64,000 nucleotides of DNA from Clostridium sp. Marseille-P2415. Its GTDB lineage: Bacteria > Bacillota > Clostridia > Lachnospirales > Lachnospiraceae. Both the position numbers and the translations under genes were made by a program. Location: positions 1,676,592 to 1,740,591 of the forward strand of contig NZ_LT732526.1 in assembly GCF_900155545.1 (NCBI RefSeq). Reading direction: 5' to 3'. The notes below the pieces were generated by a model, which saw only the letters and a list, made by a program, of their open reading frames with translations, ran no database searches and was not told the DNA's origin. Of the stretch, positions 60,838-64,000 are shown in pieces (within the stretch, counting starts at the first letter, position 1; the number at the start of each line of letters is the position of its first letter).

Positions 60838-61764
60838 CTAATCCTTAGAAAATATTTTTTTCATAACTTCAATAAAATACCGCTCTGCTCCGTCCAGATA
60901 AGCGTCCTTGAGATAAATCACATTCACATCCCAGGTACTTACCTGGTTTCCTAAGCTATAGCAATGTATCTTATCCCGGCCACCCAGGATTGCCACTGCC
61001 CGCTCCGGGACAATCGCAGCTCCCAGGCCGGAATCCGCCAGCTGCAAAGCATTCATAGTACTGGAGGTCTCCATTACAACGCAGGGATTTATATGGTTCT
61101 CCCGAAACAGGCGCTCTGCCTCAAGCCGGATCGCATGGCCTTTTTTCAGCAAAATGAACGGAACATACTCCAGAGCCTTAAAGTTCACCACATCATTGCA
61201 CCCCTGCTCCATATGCTCCGGCCCCAGTACCCCCTCACCGGCAACCAGCAGAAGCTCCTCCTTATAGATCAGCTCCATCTCCAATTCGATCTTTGAGTCA
61301 CTGACCATATCGGCAGACTCTTTGGGAAGGATGACAAAATTAGTATCTCCTTTTTTCAGCCCCTCCATCAGTATACTCGAATTAGCCTCTACCGGACATA
61401 TCTCCACTCCCGGATATACTTTTTTAAACTCCTTCAAAGTGGCGGGCAGCATAAAGCCCGCCCTTTCCAGTGGAATGCCCAGGGTTATCCTGCCTCGTTT
61501 TCCTTCACCGATATCAGTAAGCCGGCGGCGCAGGTTATCCTTGAGAAGGAGGATTTTCCGAGCTGTCTCCACATACGTTTCTCCTGCATAGGTAAGAGCG
61601 ATGGGGTAGATGGTCCTGTCAAACAGCTTTACCCCCAGATCATTTTCCACTTTTGATATAATCTGACTGAGAGAAGGTTGTGAAATATAAAGTTTCTTAG
61701 CTGCCGCTGTTACGCTTTTGCAATCTGCCACTGTCGTAATATAAACAAGTTCTCTAAAGTCCAT
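60838..61764 (-). CDS. LysR-family regulator downstream of the 2HCT transporter gene
   Basis: A 308-residue paralogue of the previous LysR: HTH ADCKSVTAAAKKLYISQPSLSQIISKVE, effector domain from about 90 (GRITLGIPLERAGFMLPATLKEF). The ATG at 61764 follows GGAGGTATCAC; the frame extends to 61803. It converges with the 59899 LysR, only 16 bases apart, and lies downstream of the transporter on the same strand but beyond a terminator. Confidence 0.92.
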   Translation of the reverse strand: MDFRELVYITTVADCKSVTAAAKKLYISQPSLSQIISKVENDLGVKLFDRTIYPIALTYAGETYVETARKILLLKDNLRRRLTDIGEGKRGRITLGIPLERAGFMLPATLKEFKKVYPGVEICPVEANSSILMEGLKKGDTNFVILPKESADMVSDSKIELEMELIYKEELLLVAGEGVLGPEHMEQGCNDVVNFKALEYVPFILLKKGHAIRLEAERLFRENHINPCVVMETSSTMNALQLADSGLGAAIVPERAVAILGGRDKIHCYSLGNQVSTWDVNVIYLKDAYLDGAERYFIEVMKKIFSKD

Positions 61765-61801
61765 GTGATACCTCCTGCTTTCGTAACACAAAACACCCGA
61801 C

Positions 61802-61838
61802 AACCTGTCCGAGCCCGCTTAAACGGGCTTCGGACAGG
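61802..61838 (-). terminator. terminator of the transporter gene
   Basis: CTGTCCGAGCCCG and CGGGCTTCGGACAG form a strong stem (13 bp, one mismatch) over a short TTAAA-type loop between the transporter stop (61879) and the LysR start (61764). Confidence 0.75.
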
Positions 61839-61878
61839 ATATGCCGAGTCATCTTGTTTTGTATTATCATATCACATT

Positions 61879-63183
61879 TCAGGCCATAAATCCAAACACA
61901 ATGCTGGCCAGCAGCAGGATAATCGCACCTCCGATACGCGATGAGATCTGAGCGTAGCTCATAAGATTCATTCTTTTGCCGGCACCTAAAACCTGAAGGT
62001 CCCCGGATCCGCCGCGGTTAGCCATACAGAGCCCGGCAGTAATGGCTGATTCCACAAAGTTAAACCCGAACAACATTCCCATTGCTCCAGATCCGATAAT
62101 CGCACCGAATACTACAAATGCGCAAATCACCAATGTCTGCCAGTTAAGTACTGCCAGGAAATCTGCCAGATCTGTGAATGCGATACCGATGCCAAACATG
62201 CAATAACACATAAGCGGCTTTGTAAAGAAATTCGATAATTTCTTTACACCTTCCTTAATTTCAATGGGAACGATATTGGAAACGTTTAGAATCGCCGTAA
62301 TTACAACCATATAAGCATACATGTGTAAAGATACAGGACCAATAGCCGGAAGTATATTCTCAGAAAATACCAATGAAACCACAAAAATCGCTCCTGCAAG
62401 TAAAAGGCCTCCAGCCATTTCAAATTGGCTGATCTTAGGTTTTTCCTGGCTGTCCTCAACCAATACATACTTTTCCGGATTCTTTAATAATTCCCCTTTT
62501 CCGGAAAGCTTTGGAATTTTTTCTCCCAATGAATTAAGTAAAACTGCTCCGATAATAGCAAAGTTGTTTGCAATATTTAAAATGGCAAAAGCCTTTGAAT
62601 AGTATGCATCCTTTCCCAATCCAGTACTTGCCTCCCACATCTCAGACAATGGGATAGCTCCGGCTCCGTTTCCGCCTCCCATAGTTGGAAGTACATAATA
62701 GGCGACCACTTCCTTGATATTGACGCCGCAGATAACGGCACCTATCATGCCAAAGACAGCTGCTGCAGCGATACCACCAAAAATAGCTGGAATGTAACCA
62801 CTAAAAGCCTTAATAAGCTGCTTACGGTTTACAGCCAACACCGCCGACACAATTAACAGTGTAATGAATACTGTCTGGAAACCAAAATCATCATAGTAAA
62901 ACGTAATCGCCTCTGAATACCTGGCCGGAAGGATCTGAAAGTATTCCAACACAGCCGCGCCAAAAAATGCCATAACCGCACCACCGCCCAGAAAATCCTT
63001 CCAGACAGGCAGACGCTCACCGATTTCAAAAAGCAGCAATCCCCCGGCAAACATGATAATTATAATAGTTAACATATCCTGGTCCGGCAGAAGCTCCATA
63101 TAGGTCGCCCCATAAATCAGCAGCAGGCAGACAGTTATCAGCCAGATTGGCATTCCATAATACTTCTTCTTTAATATTTCCAT
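61879..63183 (-). CDS. 2-hydroxycarboxylate transporter (CitS/MaeN family)
   Basis: A 434-residue membrane protein with about eleven hydrophobic segments. The two re-entrant-loop motifs are visible: VLPTMGGGNGAGAIPLSEMW (GGNG) and GLCMANRGGSGDLQVLGAGKRMNLMSYAQISSR. Members exchange or co-transport citrate, malate or related 2-hydroxy acids with Na+ or H+. It lies between two aconitase-like hydratase genes and near citrate lyase, fitting uptake of the fermented acid. Confidence 0.92.
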   Translation of the reverse strand: MEILKKKYYGMPIWLITVCLLLIYGATYMELLPDQDMLTIIIIMFAGGLLLFEIGERLPVWKDFLGGGAVMAFFGAAVLEYFQILPARYSEAITFYYDDFGFQTVFITLLIVSAVLAVNRKQLIKAFSGYIPAIFGGIAAAAVFGMIGAVICGVNIKEVVAYYVLPTMGGGNGAGAIPLSEMWEASTGLGKDAYYSKAFAILNIANNFAIIGAVLLNSLGEKIPKLSGKGELLKNPEKYVLVEDSQEKPKISQFEMAGGLLLAGAIFVVSLVFSENILPAIGPVSLHMYAYMVVITAILNVSNIVPIEIKEGVKKLSNFFTKPLMCYCMFGIGIAFTDLADFLAVLNWQTLVICAFVVFGAIIGSGAMGMLFGFNFVESAITAGLCMANRGGSGDLQVLGAGKRMNLMSYAQISSRIGGAIILLLASIVFGFMA

Positions 63184-63213
63184 AATAATTTACCCCACTT
63201 TTTTGCCCATAAT

Positions 63214-64000
63214 TTAATTTGTAGTTTTATAATAATTAATCAGACATCCCGAGAGCACAATTTCTTTTTCTACCTCTGTCATAACTCCCACGGAACAGGA
63301 ATAAACCTTTCCGCTGCCATCCATAACCCTGAGAGAAATCCTGTCTCCTCCTTTCCTTACTTTTTCCCTTACATTTTCTATAAATAAATATGTACCATTC
63401 GGAATGTCGAGCTTCTCGTCGGTCTGTAATGGCAGGATTCCCCAATTAATCAGGTTGGAACGGTAGCGTTTCGTGGAATAGGCATTAGCAAGATTAGCAA
63501 AACCACCCAAAACCTTCTGACAGCTGGCCGCCTGCTCTCTGGAGGAGCCATCCCCGATTTCCTGGGAAACCATAATGCTTCCGATTGTAATATCCTTAAG
63601 AGTACAGCCGGTATCACTGCAGATTTCCCGGATAATCCGGGCACATTCTTCATCCGATACAGTCCCCTTCTTCGTAAGCTCCCCGCTTAAATTTCTTACC
63701 TGCTTTGCCCTCCCCACATATTCCGGGTCACGGCTGATCATGGTATATTCTGAAATTTTCTCAGGGTTAGAACGGTAAGAGGAGGCATCCCCGGAAGGAA
63801 TCAGCTCGTCCGTGGTAACAGAACCCTCATAGGAGCCCGCCACTTTTAAAAGCAAATGCCTGCCCATAGGAACCATTTCCGGCCAGTCTGCAATATTGGG
63901 GCCCATCCGTAAAACATAATCCGGGTTTTCATGTCCGAAATTATCGTAAACCTGTTTCTCATAAACCTCCGGATCATATTCATACTCCGGATACGTATAG
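63214..64000 (-). CDS. second aconitase-family hydratase, partial (5' part outside window)
   Basis: About 262 C-terminal residues are visible and the frame continues past the window edge. [95 protein letters not shown] match the hydratase at 57468-59765 closely. It is probably the same enzyme class with another substrate preference. It is upstream of the 2HCT transporter in the same orientation, 30 bases apart, so they form one operon. Confidence 0.88.
   Translation of the reverse strand, partial: YTYPEYEYDPEVYEKQVYDNFGHENPDYVLRMGPNIADWPEMVPMGRHLLLKVAGSYEGSVTTDELIPSGDASSYRSNPEKISEYTMISRDPEYVGRAKQVRNLSGELTKKGTVSDEECARIIREICSDTGCTLKDITIGSIMVSQEIGDGSSREQAASCQKVLGGFANLANAYSTKRYRSNLINWGILPLQTDEKLDIPNGTYLFIENVREKVRKGGDRISLRVMDGSGKVYSCSVGVMTEVEKEIVLSGCLINYYKTTN

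Overview
The sequence looks like the chromosome of an anaerobic, gut-type Clostridia, probably Lachnospiraceae-like (Hungatella, Enterocloster or Lachnoclostridium). The grounds are moderately low GC, strong AGGAGG ribosome sites, many PTS operons with PRD, RpiR, GntR or LacI regulators, cysteine-type sulfatases with an anaerobic radical-SAM maturase, and citrate lyase. I could not run a taxonomic search. No rRNA, tRNA, CRISPR array, phage or insertion sequence was seen.

1-33 kb is mainly a sulfated-glycan and sulfate-ester locus. Operon 1 (5932 to 1, minus) holds a PRD regulator, a lactose-type PTS (EIIA, EIIB, EIIC), a GH88 unsaturated glucuronyl hydrolase and a partial DUF2264 protein. Between operons 1 and 3 sit ahbC-ahbA-ahbB (siroheme to Fe-coproporphyrin) and a peptidase remnant. 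Operon 3 (12.6-9.1 kb) is an EIIBC, a sulfatase and a glucose-type EIIA, divergent from an RpiR regulator. Operon 2 (19.1-13.6 kb) is a PRD regulator, lactose-type EIIA/B/C and a sulfatase. Operon 4 (23.4-19.4 kb) is a mannose-type EIIC/D, a sulfatase and EIIB/A, divergent from a GntR/UTRA regulator. Operon 5 (30.2-24.4 kb) is a NitT/TauT-type ABC importer followed by a fourth sulfatase, divergent from a LacI regulator. The sulfatase-maturing enzyme anSME (31.7-32.8 kb) would activate all four sulfatases. None of the sulfatases has a signal peptide, so sulfate esters appear to be imported first and desulfated in the cytosol.

33-41 kb holds a LysR gene, a tubby/LURF-one-like protein and a short CHR transporter pair. 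Then comes a probable thiol-redox island: an HxlR regulator, OsmC, a lipoyl-domain dihydrolipoyl dehydrogenase, lipoate ligase, a MarR regulator and an OYE-type reductase.

41-49 kb holds a small hydrophilic protein, an NRAMP-fold transporter lacking the metal-ligand motifs and a DapA-family aldolase under a LacI regulator. Next is a G3E GTPase, a G3E-permease fusion and a DUF1980 protein, probably for metal handling.

49-64 kb is organic-acid metabolism: a TIM-barrel isomerase, an Ldh2-type dehydrogenase, an isocitrate/isopropylmalate-type dehydrogenase, an aconitase-like hydratase with citDEFG, two LysR regulators, a 2-hydroxycarboxylate transporter and a second partial hydratase.

Clearest regulatory signals: paired LacI operators at two loci, a TTACCG/CGGTAA palindrome at the PRD operons, tandem TGGTCA sites at the RpiR locus, and hairpins inside the PTS operons. 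Least explained: the asymmetric ABC pair, the OsmC-lipoyl cluster, the G3E-permease fusion and the metal-ligand-less NRAMP protein.
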